A stretch of 64,000 bases of DNA, from contig OZ004588.1 in assembly GCA_963924555.1 (NCBI GenBank), forward strand, positions 2,170,001-2,234,000. Reading direction: 5' to 3'. Below are positions 33,403-46,222 of this stretch, one piece after another. The translations under genes and the position numbers were made by a program. A model generated the notes under the pieces. That model did not search any database. It saw only the letters and a list, made by a program, of their open reading frames with translations, and had not been told where the DNA came from. Within the stretch, counting starts at the first letter, position 1. Every line of letters starts with the position of its first letter. This stretch comes from Crambe crambe (taxonomy: Eukaryota > Porifera > Demospongiae > Poecilosclerida > Crambeidae).

Positions 33403-33481
33403 AGATTACCTCCTCAATAAAAGGGTCCAGCTGGTCCTTACTGAAGAGCACTTGCACCCATGGATTCTGGATCAACTAAAG
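33403..33481 (+). pseudogene. Exon-like module Ee (HLHPWILDQL), copy 1
   Basis: Acceptor CTCCTCCCTCAG and donor CTAAAG/GTACGT bracket a frame reading DYLLNKRVQLVLTEEHLHPW then ILDQLK. Related copies are at 53160-53233 (ETASPDEVIQLEQHYLHPRI), from 50930 (frame broken by TAA) and around 55746-55800 (TASPMKLVLIKEHLHSLK). Conservation of 'QL...E.HLHP.ILDQL' between copies suggests true former coding. Domain not recognised. Confidence 0.4.
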
Positions 33482-34344
33482 GTACGTACATGGGGACTAT
33501 TTAGAGTTATTCATGTGCAGAAAGGTTTTACGTAATTTGGACCCTTCTATATCAATGTTGTGGTTAATGAGCCTTTGATGTGTGAGATAATCCCCACTCG
33601 CTTATATACCTCAGCCTGTTTCAATTCCAGTGTCCTCCCTCACACCTCCCAATCACTATGACTTGTAACTATAGGCTGTGAATTGATTAGTCAATAATGA
33701 TCCTTTGACCTTTGCCCTTTCTAGGAGAGATGAGGGGTTGGTGTATCGTCACAAGAATCTGAAAATAACAAAGTCTCTCACTTATGGAGATTGTAACTCT
33801 ACCAAGAACCAGTGGTGACTGATTAGCCACACCCATGTGGCAACACCCACTTATATTGTAGTGGGTGTTGTCTTTCATCTTTTATAGAATATATCCATTA
33901 TTTTGTATGAGAGTTCAGTATCATTATTTGATGTGACCAGTTGATACTTCATTGTCAAATCAATACTACACAATATCTAATACTTACACAAAAAGTTACA
34001 ATAAAGTCAAAAATAGCACTCCAGCAAGTCCAATGCAGTTCAATTTCAGTGTGGTATGAATTCATCAGATGGTGTGGCAGAACAGATTGATTAGGCTGAA
34101 TGTAAAAGGTCATCACCCTCAGTCGAATAGGATATCAGGTCATGTAGAAGCTCTATAGTGTGAGTAACACTTTTATTGTCTGGAGATGATGATCTGATAG
34201 CACTTTGAATGAACGAGCCAGAATGATAATACTGTACAGCAGCAGGTATTCCTTGATTCTATGCCTTTCGTGTGGATCTTCCATTTATTATGCAGGAAGT
34301 ATGTTATTTATGACTGTACAATTCAATATACATGTATATTATTG

Positions 34345-34540
34345 CCAGGAGCAGTTTGCGCATGCGCATTTTTTGCAATCGGTTGCAAAGTGGCGGGCAT
34401 TATTTAGCGTAGTAGACTGCGGAGTTTTTCTGAGGAGTGACTGTCGTCAACCCAATTGAACGATCGCGTAGGGCAGTGCTGTGAATAAGAAAACTAGTCT
34501 TGAGTCTTTGTGTACCTGCCTTTGGATCGGTAAGCAATGA
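34345..34540 (+). promoter_or_regulatory. Promoter-like module A2 with a TGCGCATGCGCA palindrome
   Basis: The palindrome is at 34357-34368, followed by GGTTGCAAAGTGGCGGGCAT and a possible first exon ending TTTGGATCG/GTAAGC. It parallels module A1 10.4 kb upstream. It follows the Ee/Ef exon-like blocks (33403-33880), as expected if one gene unit ends and the next begins here. Inference only. Confidence 0.4.
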
Positions 34541-37252
34541 AAACTCTTGCTTCAGTGATAGCAGATCCACCCATCATAGAGCCATAGATAATCTATGATG
34601 TAGGAGATTCACCTCCCCATCCCCTCTCAACACAATACACATAATTTGTTGCATTTTTGAGATCACTGAAGCACTGATGTTCGTATGGATTGCAGATAGA
34701 GCTGTTTTTGACGAGAATACCTCTCACCCCCTCCACTCTTCTTTTTTTTCTTTTTCATTGTTCTAACTAATCACTGTATGTTGTGTATGCAATTACAGAA
34801 TGAGATGATGGAAGTCCTCAAGGAAGAGGAACAGTCGTTATCGTCCCTCTAAAATACCAAACTCTTATAGGTAACCATCAATCCTTTTCATATTTGTCTG
34901 TTTGATCTTACTCGGTTACTTTCCTTTCACATGTGATTTCCTTTTGATGTGATTTTGAGCATTTCTATTGTACTTCCCCTCCCCCCAAGCCTCTTTGTGA
35001 TTGTATGTACTAGCATGTGTGTGGATTCATGTCCTCTATGTCCCTTCCCCTTTAGAATGTTGCTGGTGCTTTTTGTGTAACTGGCTCAATGTGCAAGCTG
35101 GGCAATAAGGTATTGATATGCCACCTCTGTGCAGTGCATCCCAGTTTCATAGGTACGTATAATCAGTACATCTTCTGATTGCCCCTCCCTCCCCCTATAT
35201 ATCGTATCATCTCACTTTGTCCCTAGAGTGGATAGTGCTGAGGGAGAGGTTATAGACCTGAACACCTCATGGCCCACCACTGTCACTTTAGATCTAGATG
35301 GTGTGTTTTGACATTGACTGTTCTGTTTTTGACTTTCTAGTCTTGAGACCCTTTACCCATTTAATGTACTTGATATTGTAGTTGTTCTCTTGTAGTTGTT
35401 TGTGACTTTGTCAATCTTTACCAATTATTCCATTATTCAGCATAATGAACTTAGTAGTTGAAGAGCCACATGTAAATCTGTGTATCATAATTATAATTTC
35501 TGATTGGTCTAATTGGTACATGTTCTAATTGCCCCTCCCTCCCCTACATATTCCGTGTGTCCCTAGCATGGAAGTGCTGATAGATGTCATGCCCACCACT
35601 ATTCTGTACTTATGACTTTCTAATGTGGACCCAACTAATGTGTATAGAGCGGCAGTACAGGAACTTGACTTTGAATGTTGAGGTGTCTCTCCAGAGAGGT
35701 TGTAGCATATAATTGTTTACTTTCTGTTTCGTAATGGCTCCCTCTCTATTGTCCTGTATTATGTTTTTAAGCTGGAAATAACTTTATTTCAGGAGGGTGT
35801 GCTCTAATAGTCTATGCATGTTTCAACTAGCCTTAAATCCAGGATTGTTGAAGTCACGGGAATGTAATTACTGTGCATTATTTAGAACCTTGAGCATTAG
35901 ATGCTAGTATGTGTGTGCCCTAATATTATGCCCATCGATCCTTTTGTGCATAATATTGTGTTGTTTATTAGCAATGTGTGGATTCACTTTCCTTGAGTAT
36001 CCTCTAAGATTGAAAGCAAGTACATTTGAACATTAGTTTATTCTTAAATTCTGTTTGCATTTTTAACAATTCTATCTCACAATTGTTACTTGGAAATTTC
36101 ATTTAATGTATCACTTTCTTGAATATTTAATTTTGTGTTGCCAAAATCTACACAGAGTACACACTGTTACCTTATAATGTGATGTGAGCTTATAATGAAG
36201 CTGTTTGCTTGTTGGGTGTGCATCATAATGTGAGATTTATAGAGCCCTTCAAGCATCAGACTGAGAGTCTTGAAATGACAATGTATTAACACATGTATTA
36301 AGTTAATTAATCAAGATCACCTTCCATCCATTCAAGCCAGTGTTGAAAGTACATGTTGAATGCACAACCAAAAGAATGGTGGTTGGTGACTAAGTGCTTT
36401 CAGAGGTTAGCGGGTCAGACTTGTTAAGTGTGTGAGGACACATAATTCACCTTCACCACCAAAGACTAATTATGTATTTACTGTATACTGTACACACAGC
36501 TGGTCACTAGATCCTAAGATAATCTGGGGTTGAAGATGATGTGGGAGATTCCCCTCCCCCTCCCCTCTCAACACAATACACATAATGTGTTGCATCTCCA
36601 TGAGATCACTGAAGCACTGATATTCATATTCATTGTAGATAGAGCAGTTTTTGACAAACACACACCCCACCCCCTCTACTCGATCTTCTTTCATTGTTCT
36701 AGATAATCACTGTATGTTGTATATGCAATTACAGAATGAGACGAAGTCTCAAGGAAGAGGAGCAGTCGTAATTGTCCCTCTAAAATACCAAACTCTTACA
36801 GGTAACCATCAATTCTTCTCATATTTGTCTGTTTGATCTTACTCAGTTACTTTCCTTTCACATGTGATTTCCTTTTGATGTGGTTTTTGAGGATTTCTAT
36901 TGTATTTCAACCACCTTCCCCTCCCCCCAAGCCTCTTTGTGATTGTATGTACTAGCATGTGTGTGGATTCATGTCCTCTATGTCCCTTCCCCTTTAGAAT
37001 GTTGCTGGTGCTTTATGTGTGACTGGCTCAGGAGGAATGAATATGGCAAGCTGGGCAATAAGGTGTTGATATGGTACAATCCATCACATTTTCATAGGTA
37101 CGTATAATCAGTACGTCTTCTGATTGCCCCTCCCTCCCTATCATCTCATTTCGTCCCTAGAGTGGATAGTGGTGAGAGAGTTCATGGACCTGAACACCTC
37201 ATGGCCCACCACTGTCAATCTAGATCTAGATGGTGTGTTTTGATATTGACTA

Positions 37253-37537
37253 CAGTAGAACCTCGTTTATCCGTACCTCGATTATCCGGATTCAGAATTC
37301 AACCAGCCACGCCCCCATTTTCACTTAATTAGAACATCAGCTGTTAGCGATCAGGTAGCTTTTGTTGTTGTTGCTTGTCTTGCTGGCTAGTGGTTGGCTT
37401 TTGCTAAACAGAAGAGAGTAGTGTGACTGTTAATGAGAAGGTGGCAACTGGTAAGCAGCTAGCAAAAGCTTACTACTACTTCAGTTATCCGCACTATTTC
37501 TGAGGACAAAGCTGTTCGGATAACTGAGGTTCTACTG
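37253..37537. mobile_element. Pogo/Tigger-type MITE, 285 bp
   Basis: Terminal repeats CAGTAGAACCTCGTTTATCC and, at the right end, GGATAACTGAGGTTCTACTG, each flanked by TA (37251-37252 and 37538-37539). The sequence closely matches the termini I know for Tigger/pogo elements. No transposase inside. It differs in its ends from the pogo-like element at 2836. Confidence 0.9.
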
Positions 37538-39312
37538 TATGACTTTCTAGTCTTGAGACCCATTTGATATACTTGATATTGTACAATCGTTCTATTGCTT
37601 GTGAATTCATGTAGCCGTTTGTGACTGTGTCAATCTTTACCTTATTCTTATAGTATGGATAGTATTGAGGGAGACTTTATAGACCACATGGCCTATCACT
37701 GCCAGACCCTTTATAGAGTGACAGTGCAGAAACTTGAATTCCAATGTTGAAGTGTCTATTCAGATTGAGTGGTTGTATGATTATTCATTTTCTGTTCACT
37801 ATGCCCCCCTTTCTGTCATCCTTCTACCTAGTGTCAGTAACTGTACCCTTGGACTCAGACCATTCACAGTCGCATTAATTCTTTTAATGTGTCCTGCTAT
37901 AATGTCCTGATAATGTATTTTGACCTGCCACCCTTAAATGGGAAAATGCCCAGTACTGGGATTAATATTGGGGATCATTCATCTGATTGTACATGTGACG
38001 TACATTAAAAAGTTGTACTTTTAGTGGTTGGAATTTGACTGGAAATTAACGGGTGACTGGATGTTATTTGGAGCACTATTGGTATAGAGGTGTATGGAGT
38101 ATGTACCACCATTACCCATCACCAGGTTGGGATGTCATGTGACAGCTGGCAGTATACGTAACCCCTTGTTAGCCATTGTCTACACAGAGTACACACTGTT
38201 GTCTTATAATGTGATGTGAACTTACAATGAAGCTGTTTGCTTGTTGGGTGTGCATCATAATGAGATAATGCTGAGCATCAGATTTGAGAATCTTGAAATG
38301 TAGATATTTTATTAACAGGACTCAATACATGTATTAAGACCACCTTCCATGCATTCTCAAGCCAGTGTTGTAGGTACATGTTGAATGCATGACCAAAAGA
38401 AATGACTAAGTTCTTTCATAGAGGTTAGTGGACCAGTGTGTGTGTGTGTGGATGCATACAATGCCCTCTCAAGTTCCCCTTCACCACCAAAGACCAATCA
38501 CAATTACAGTAACAGGTTCTTTGGTCTTTGCAGGTGTTAGGGAGTTGCTATGACTTCATAGTTTGCTAGTCCATGCTTTTTGAATGGTCATTATTAACCT
38601 TACATATGTGTGATCAACTCTTAAGTACATTGTACGAGTAGGGTAATATGACAGGCATCCTTTTGATTCATTTTTATCCTTACAGTGCACACCCCCTCCA
38701 CCTCTATAAGTTATTCCTGACTCGTTTACACTCCTTCATCAGTGCATACCTTTGTTTCATGCTGCTTTATTGCATGCTGCTCATTTTGTTTAGTTTTAGA
38801 CAAAGTGGAACTGTGTCACTCTCCCATTCTCTACCTCCAGAATTTACTAACAATTGTATACACAGCTGGTCACTAGATTGTTACCTTCTAAAGAAAATGT
38901 CAAGTTTCCAAGCATCTGATAGATCTGGGGGTTAGAGAAGATGTGGGAAATCCCCCTCCCCCTCCCCTCTCAACACAATACACATAATGTGTTGCATTTC
39001 CATAAGATCACTGAAGCACTGATGTTTATAGATAGAGCTGTTTTTGATGAACACACACACACCCCACCCTCTCCCTATATATTGTACCATCTCACTTGTC
39101 TCTAGCATGGATAGTACTGATTGATGGAGAGTTTGTAGACCTGAGCACCTCATGGCCAACCAGATGACTATTCTGCACTTGTGAGTTTTAATGTTGAGAC
39201 CCTTTACCCACTCTAGCCTGGCTAGAGAGGTTAGGAACATTCACTTTCTGTTTCAATATGGATCCCTTTCTATTGTCCTGTATCAGTTGATTTAGCCTGT
39301 GTGTGTAGTTTG

Positions 39313-39436
39313 TAGTATACTGAACAACCATGGAGTAGTATACTGAACAACCATGGAGTAGTATACTGAACAACCATGGAGTAGTATACTGAACAACCAT
39401 GGAGTAGTATACTGAATACTGAACAACCATTGAGTA
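39313..39436. repeat. Tandem repeat, 23-bp unit, five copies
   Basis: The unit TAGTATACTGAACAACCATG plus GAG is repeated; the last copy is partly rearranged (ACTGAATACTGAACAACC). Minus-strand open frames across it (YSMVVQYT repeats) are by-products. Confidence 0.95.
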
Positions 39437-40582
39437 ATGTTGACCTTGTCACCTTTATCTGTTGGATTCAAGCAATATGATGCGATATCCTCTAGAAGGT
39501 GTGTGGAACTGGCCCAAAAGGTATCTTTTTCAATGAGGTATGCCTCATATCCTCCCAGTTTAGTACGTCTTCTGATTGTCCCTATAAATTGTGCCATCTC
39601 TTAACATGCATAGTGCTGAGTAGTTTATAAACCTGAGCACTTCATGACCCACCACTCATTCTAGAGATGATTTGGACTTGTGACTTTCTAATGTTGAGAC
39701 CCTTTACCCACTCTGGCCTAGCTAATGTATATAGAGTGGCATATCCAGAGTTTATCATGTTAACAGTTTCAGTTGATATGATAATTCATTTTCTGTTTCA
39801 ATATGGATCCCTTTCTATTGTCCTGTATCAAACCATATCAATTGAGTTTAGCCCTAGGAGGGTGTGCATAGTCCAGTGATAGCTTCCGGTTTGTAAAGGT
39901 CATCCATTGATCCACCCATCTTGGAGCAAAAGATGTGGAGTTAAAGTGTGTATGATGATAATTATGATGATAGTACATTTAACTAGGAGATTGCAAAGCT
40001 GAATAAAGTGTATGATATCTGATAAGCTTTTTCTACTCTGAAATTTTCCATACTAAATATATACAGTCCATGAACAACCATGGAGTACATTGATCCATCA
40101 AAATATAAAGCCTCTGCTACTACTTCCACTTCACTAACACACATGCCTGACAGGGTTTCAGTAATTGGTTGGGGGAGGGGGAATTTCAATCAAAGGGGGA
40201 TCTCCCCCCTTCCCCCCCCTGCGCTGTATGAAACCCTGCCTGATACCATCATATGTAGCAAGAGCAGCCAATGATTCACAGAAATTTTTTTCCTATTATT
40301 TCTTCATTAAAATGCTTCTCACTCAACTGCTGGCATTGAAAATCTATGCCAGCATGATTTGCATGTCCCTATCTCAAGTTTCCCTTTGTAAGTCCCCTCT
40401 GTAACTTAACCTATGACTCCAGTAACCAGTGTTTATTTGCCCTCTGTAAATGATTTCACCTCCCCTGAGCTAACACTCTTAGTCAGCATTTAGCCTCTCT
40501 CTCTCTCTCTCTCTCTTACTCACTCACTCTCCCCTTCCCTGAAATAATAAAAAGAATCGAGTAAGTGTTTGCTATGGTTCTA

Positions 40583-40989
40583 TTTAGTGCTGGTCACATG
40601 ACTCGTGACCAATCAGATCCTCTGAAAAGTGTGCTTTAAATCTCATAAAGCACACTTTTATGTGCACTAAATATTTAGTGCACATTAGGAACTGAAGGTA
40701 CACAGGAGCCTAGTGGAAGATCCACTAGGACTATGACCTTCCAGCTAGTGCTTACAGTAAATCAATATCTCAATGTCTTCTTTTATAGACTTCAGCATTT
40801 CACTTGTTACATTGGGTTTCAAACAGGAAAACCTCAGGAATTTACCTCATTTATTTTTTTGAATGCATTAACTAGAGCATTCTTGCTGAACCAAAGTGTG
40901 TCAGAGCTTGCTAGGGCTAGGCTAGGGCTAGGGTTCTGTAAGGACCAACTGGAATTTGATTGGTCACGAGTCATGTGATCAGCACTAAA
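40583..40989. mobile_element. MITE with 33-bp inverted repeats, 407 bp
   Basis: TTTAGTGCTGGTCACATGAC plus TCGTGACCAATCA at 40583-40615 is mirrored at 40957-40989 with one mismatch. Inside are a perfect 14-bp-stem hairpin (40625-40638 / 40646-40659) and a perfect 24-bp palindrome (40661-40684). Target duplication unclear. Confidence 0.85.
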
Positions 40990-40999
40990 ATGTTTAGAT

Positions 41000-41064
41000 C
41001 ACTCTTCTAGCTCCATGTGTTTTAATGCATGGTGCATTAAAACACTTAGAGCTAGAAAAGAGTG
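41000..41064. repeat. Hairpin just outside the 40583 MITE
   Basis: CACTCTTCTAGCTC, GTGTTTTAATGCA is followed after a few bases by TGCATTAAAACAC, GAGCTAG, AAGAGTG. The stem is about 28 bp with small bulges. Confidence 0.7.
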
Positions 41065-41950
41065 AACTAAATATTGCTTAGTGTTCTCTGCATTGTGACA
41101 TGTAACAATAACTGTGCATATGTGTCATCAATGCTCTGTACTGTTTTTGTTAGTAGGCTAAGCAGCTATACTTAGAAATGGAAACATCTCTGAATATGGT
41201 CCAGAAATGGTTAGAATCTCCTCCAGAATTGTATGCTCAGCTGGTCACTACATTGTTTAAAAAAAGTTTCAGAATTTGGGGGTTGGAGATAACGTGGGAG
41301 ATCCCTCCCCTCCCCTCAACACAATACGTACACATAATGTGTTGCTGCTGTCACTAGTAGTTGATGTTTTATACGGTTTTACAAACACACCCCCACCACA
41401 CCCCCTCCACATATTGTTCTAACTAATCACTGTATGTTGTGTATGCAATTACAGAATGAGATGATGAAGTCCTCAAGGAAGAGGAGCAGTTATAGTCGTT
41501 CAAATCCTTCGAGGTAACCACCAATCCTTCTCACCTTATACTTGTACTGTGTAATAGTTTCTTTAAGGTCAATTGGATCCTATAAAGGGTGTGCATGTTG
41601 TGGCAAAATGTTGTGTGACAGCTGGCAGCAAGTGACCCTTACTTGGTTATCACGTGATTTCCTTTTTGATGTGGTTTTTTAGAGCATTAACTGTTATTGT
41701 ATTTCAATCACCTCCCCTCTCCTCGAGCCTCTTTATGGTTGTATATATACTAGCATGTGGAATCATACTCTTATCTTGCTTCACCTTTAGGACGATATGT
41801 TTCCATGGCTCAAAAGATATTAATATGCCACCCCTTTCCTCCATGCTGTCTTTTATATTCAACCTCAATACATTTCCTACTAACTCCTTCATATCCAGCA
41901 ACATCCTGTTGTCACATAATATCCCATGCAAGAGAAATGCTACTGTATTA

Positions 41951-42076
41951 CAACATGAAATTCAGAATACCAAACCAAAATTTACTTAGCTAGCTTCCTT
42001 TTGAAGTAGCCCAACTATAAATTCCTTTGAAAGGAGGCTATGTAAATTTTGGTTTGGTATTCTGAATTTCATGTTG
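41951..42076. mobile_element. Foldback with perfect 35-bp arms
   Basis: Arms 41951-41985 and 42042-42076 (starting CAACATGAAATTCAGAATAC) are exact complements around a 56-bp loop that itself contains CCTTTTGAA / TTTGAAAGG-like pairing. Confidence 0.85.
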
Positions 42077-42095
42077 CAAGATTACTGCAATCCAC

Positions 42096-42231
42096 TACTG
42101 CAGATTTCACTTGCGTTTGAAAATTGCGTGGGCTACTGCGCATGTTTTGTATTGCAATTTTATACAGTGGCAATGAGGGTCAAAGGTCATATGCAAAACT
42201 CGATGTTCAAACGGAAGTGAAATTTGCAGTA
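42096..42231. mobile_element. Short MITE with 25-bp arms
   Basis: TACTGCAGATTTCACTTGCG plus TTTGA is mirrored at 42207-42231 with two mismatches; 136 bp in all, starting 20 bp after the neighbouring foldback. Confidence 0.7.
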
Positions 42232-42827
42232 TACTGTGTGTGTTGTGCAACTGTCACTTGTACTTATAATAACACCAACCACTTCACAGTACAGCTTTTC
42301 CACTGAGTGTACACAAGTACATCACAACTAGAGAATTACTTTTTCTCCTTGCTCTTGGAGCAGAACAACAAAGTGAAAAGTGTAATTTGTTAATCAGCCA
42401 GTGAGTTGTGTACAGGTTATGCTCAAGCCATTGAGTGTTCCATTTTCCTCTGGCGAAATGTAATTGGTCTATTCAGAACTAGTGAAATTACCCTTCCACA
42501 GTTAACCTCATCATATTGATGGGGAGACCCCCTAAATTAGTGTTAGTTGTGTATTACTTACCTTATCATGTCGTGTGTTTCCAATCACAATCCTGTTAAT
42601 TTCCTCTGGATACCACATGCACATCCACTGGTGTGTGTGTGGAAGTTCTTACTAACTGGGCAATGCATATACAGTATGTCTAGAAGGTATATTATCCAGC
42701 GACCTTAAAAAAAGGGAGTGTCTTATACCTCATCCTGTTTCAATTCCAGGGTCTTCCCTCACAAATCACTATGACAGGATGACAGGATATTGGTATGCCC
42801 CTCCCCCAATCTTACTTACTTACTAGT

Positions 42828-42920
42828 ATGGATAGTGTTGAGATGGGGTTTGTAGACCTGAACATCTCATGGCATATCCCTGTGGATCTAGAGGTTGACA
42901 TCGACCTCGTGATTTTCTAA
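42828..42920 (+). pseudogene. Exon-like module Ea (MDSxE...VDL.TSW), a fully open copy
   Basis: It reads MDSVEMGFVDLNISWHIPVD then LEVDIDLVIF-stop. Most Ea copies follow TTTGTCCCTAG and start ATGGATAGTG; this one follows TACTTACTAG. Other copies are at 46381 (MDSAEGEFAHVSTSYYLPLI), 35228 (Met replaced by Val: VDSAEGEVIDLNTSWPTTVT), and broken ones at 39107, 44635, 50273, 51992 and 53489. The recurring frame and upstream acceptor suggest a former first coding exon. Product unknown. Confidence 0.35.
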
Positions 42921-43511
42921 TGTTGAAACCCTTTACCCACTCTATTGTATTGAGCAGTTGTGCAGGAAATTGACTTCAAATGTTAAAGTGTCTGAGAATG
43001 GAATGGGAAAATATGCTGCACTTAGTAAGTGTTGTCTGAATGTCTTGATCAGCACTCTCATGTGTACCATATTTACTGTCCATTATTTAGAAGTTTGAGT
43101 ATTATGATGCTAGTGTGTGTGACTGCCCCAGACAGATTGGACACAACCCTTTAGAGCATATCCCCCATTGGTTGGTATGTACGTATGTGAAATTCCTGCC
43201 AGGTTGGGACTGTTACAATTAATGACTACAGCACATACGTAAAGTATGACATAGTGTTAAGATATCATGTGACAGGTGGGTTGCATAACCTCTCTACAAA
43301 GGACAAAAGGTTGGGTCCCAAGTGTGTCAGGTTCCACTGCAATAATCTCTATCCCAGTCCAATATGTCTTCTGATTGTCCCTCCCTCCCCCTAATAATTA
43401 CATTGTCCCATCTCACTTTGTCCCTAGCATCACTTTGTATAGCATTGATAGTGAACATTTCATGCCCCACCCTTTTCTTTCTAGATGGTTTAACTTTCTA
43501 TTGATTATATG

Positions 43512-43958
43512 TAGGGACTGGCACATTCTGCCAGCATAGTTTTGGGAATAATAGGTCTATCAAAGCAGGATGCATAATGCTGGCATAATAGGCTATTGAA
43601 AGTGAACTCACTGCAAAAACAAAATTGTTATTTTAACAAACCTACTTAGTTAGTTTTTGGTGAATATAAGGTTGTTTACAGTTATGTTTATTGAAATAAC
43701 AATTCTGTTTTTGCAGTGCATGGTTGATCTTGAATGTATTTATCATGTGTGCCTACACTAGCTAGCCTAGCTGGACCAAACTTGTCTGCTAGTGAGATAG
43801 CAAATAGCTATTTATGTAGTCTTTCAAATACATATGACATCATGTAAGAGCATAATTAAAGAATAATAGGTCAGTAAAAAAAGAATAATGACTTTATACA
43901 GCTGGAATTAAAGAATAGAATAATAGGGAAGCAAAAAAGCATAATGTGCCAGTCCCTA
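43512..43958. mobile_element. hAT-type MITE with intact 8-bp target duplication
   Basis: The ends are TAGGGACTGGCACATT and its complement. They are flanked by the 8-bp direct repeat ATTATATG at 43504-43511 and 43959-43966, the duplication length typical of hAT elements. No transposase inside. A second MITE is nested at 43609-43718. Confidence 0.9.
43609..43718. mobile_element. Nested MITE, CACTGCAAAAAC ends, 110 bp
   Basis: CACTGCAAAAACAAAATTGT (plus TATT) is mirrored by AATAACAATTCTGTTTTTGC (plus AGTG). Target duplication not clear. Confidence 0.8.
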
Positions 43959-46222
43959 ATTATATGAGACTTTATATCATCCATTTAAAATTAATTGGAG
44001 TAGTAGCTTTGATAGAGATTTGAGGAGTGTGTGCTACTTTATGGATTCATAATACGAGCATGTTACTGATGGCCTTTTCCCCATGGTAGTTTCATGGTAA
44101 TTGTTGTCAACCATGTAGTGGAGTAAATCAATAGTGGACCTTGCAGTTTTTATTCTCTATCCATATGTAATCAATGGTCTTAAAATTGTATGCTCTATAT
44201 ACTGAGGGAGGGGCTCACCCATGGTAGTAATATACAATGGATGATGTTCATGCACCCCCTTTCCCATATTACATATTGGTTCTTAATGATGCTCACTAGA
44301 GGTATATAATACATTGGATGCTGCTCACCCACCTTCCTGTACTATTACATTGATGCTCACCACCTTTCCCAGCAGCACAATTGGGTACAGAGAGGTTACA
44401 TTCATATTCTGTGCAATTTAGACCTCTTACCTCTATATCTTCGAATATTTCATCTTGATATGGTTAATGGTGATGCGTGAGATAATCCCCACACACTTAC
44501 CTCAGCTTGTTTCAATTTCAGGGTCTTCCCTCATACTTTCCAATCACTGACTTATAGCTGTGAATTGATTATGGCCCTTAATGGATTCACCCTTTGACCT
44601 TTGCCCCATCTCATTTTATCACTAGCATGACATGGATAGTGGTTTATAGACCTGAGCACCTCATTGTTATTCTCAATTGTTGGTTGTGTCACGTCATTCT
44701 AATGTTGAGACCCTTTACCCACTCTAGTTGAGGTCACTTTCAGTCTATATGATTGTTCACTTTCTGTTTCAGTTCTCCTTTATATAGTATTGTAAAACAT
44801 GAGCTTAGCTTTGATAGAGATTTGAGAAGGGTATGCTACAATATGGATTCACAATCCGAGCATGTTAGTGATTGTCTTTTATTTTTCAGACGTACACTCA
44901 TTTTGAACCTTCTCTTGCTTAAATTCATATAGTCGCTTGTGACTTTATTGATCCTTACCAATTAATCTAAAGTGTAATTATTCTTGCATAAGTTTGGTAT
45001 AGTTTAAGTCCTTATTTACCAAACCACCAAATTGTCCATCCACATGGAAATCTGTGCATCATTAGCTTCTCCATGTTGGAAAAACTTGCACCTCTGTACT
45101 GACATCAGTTTCACATCGATTAATTTCTCTCATCCTTGATAGGATTCTTGTACCATCTGAATCTATGGGAACTTACCCACATACACAATTCAACTTCCTC
45201 CATCCCTTCCTCCCTGCTGAACAAGTTATGGGTGAATACGAGTTGCTTGCGTGAAGTAAAGACTCTCTGATTAATATAATTGGTACATCTTCTAATTGCC
45301 ACCCCCCCTCCCTTATACATTCAGTTTGCCGATGGTAGACATGTCATTCTATTCTACTTATCACCTAATATTGAGACCCTTTACCCAGCTTATGTGTGGC
45401 AGTATAGGAACTTGACTTTGAATGTTGTCCAGAGAGGTGGTAGCACTTTCAGTTGATATGATTGTTTACTTTCTGTTTCACGATGGCTCCCTTTCTATTG
45501 TCCAGTGTCAAGCCAATATGTGTTTTTTAGACTGGGAATACCTTTATTTTAGGAGGGTGTGGTCTAATATGAATCCCATGCATAGTCTGAGCATGTTTCA
45601 ACTAGCCTTAAACTGGAATGTAATTACTGTGCATTATTTAGAACCTTTAGTATTAGATGCTGTGTATTATACAGTGAAACTTGTCATCTTTAGATACTGT
45701 ATCAACATTATCAATACATGTATAAGTTTAATCAATGACCACCTTCCATCCATCCAAGCCAGTACTGTCATGTTGAAGAATAGTGACTAAGTGCTCTTCC
45801 ATGTGTCAGAAGTGCAATGTACTAGGGTAGTATATCAGACGTCCTATTGTGCATAATATTGTGTTGTTTATTAACAATGTGTGAATTACAATTTACTACT
45901 ACACACACCCACTCCCCTTCCACACTTCATTCTTTTTAGCTAAGCACTATATGGTGTGCATGTGATTACAAAATGTGATGACGAAGCCCAGAAAGAAGAA
46001 CCATCTTAATCAATCTATCTCACCTTTATCTGTTCAAGCAGCCATTACTTGGTCACTTTCCTTTCACATGTGATTTCTGTTTGATGTAGTTTCAGACCGT
46101 ATCAACCATCTCCCCCTCCCCTTCTTGAGCCTTTTTGTGGTTATATTGTGGTTGTAATTGCGTGTACTAGCATGTGTGTGGAATCATGTCCTCTATGCTT
46201 CTTATCCAGCTTTCCCCTTTAG

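Noticed and set aside
39188..39597. Minus-strand open frames with YSMVVQYT repeats
   Set aside because: Translation of the 23-bp tandem repeat at 39313-39436.
40910..40935. CTAGGG repeats resembling telomere sequence
   Set aside because: Only about three irregular units, and the animal telomere repeat is TTAGGG.
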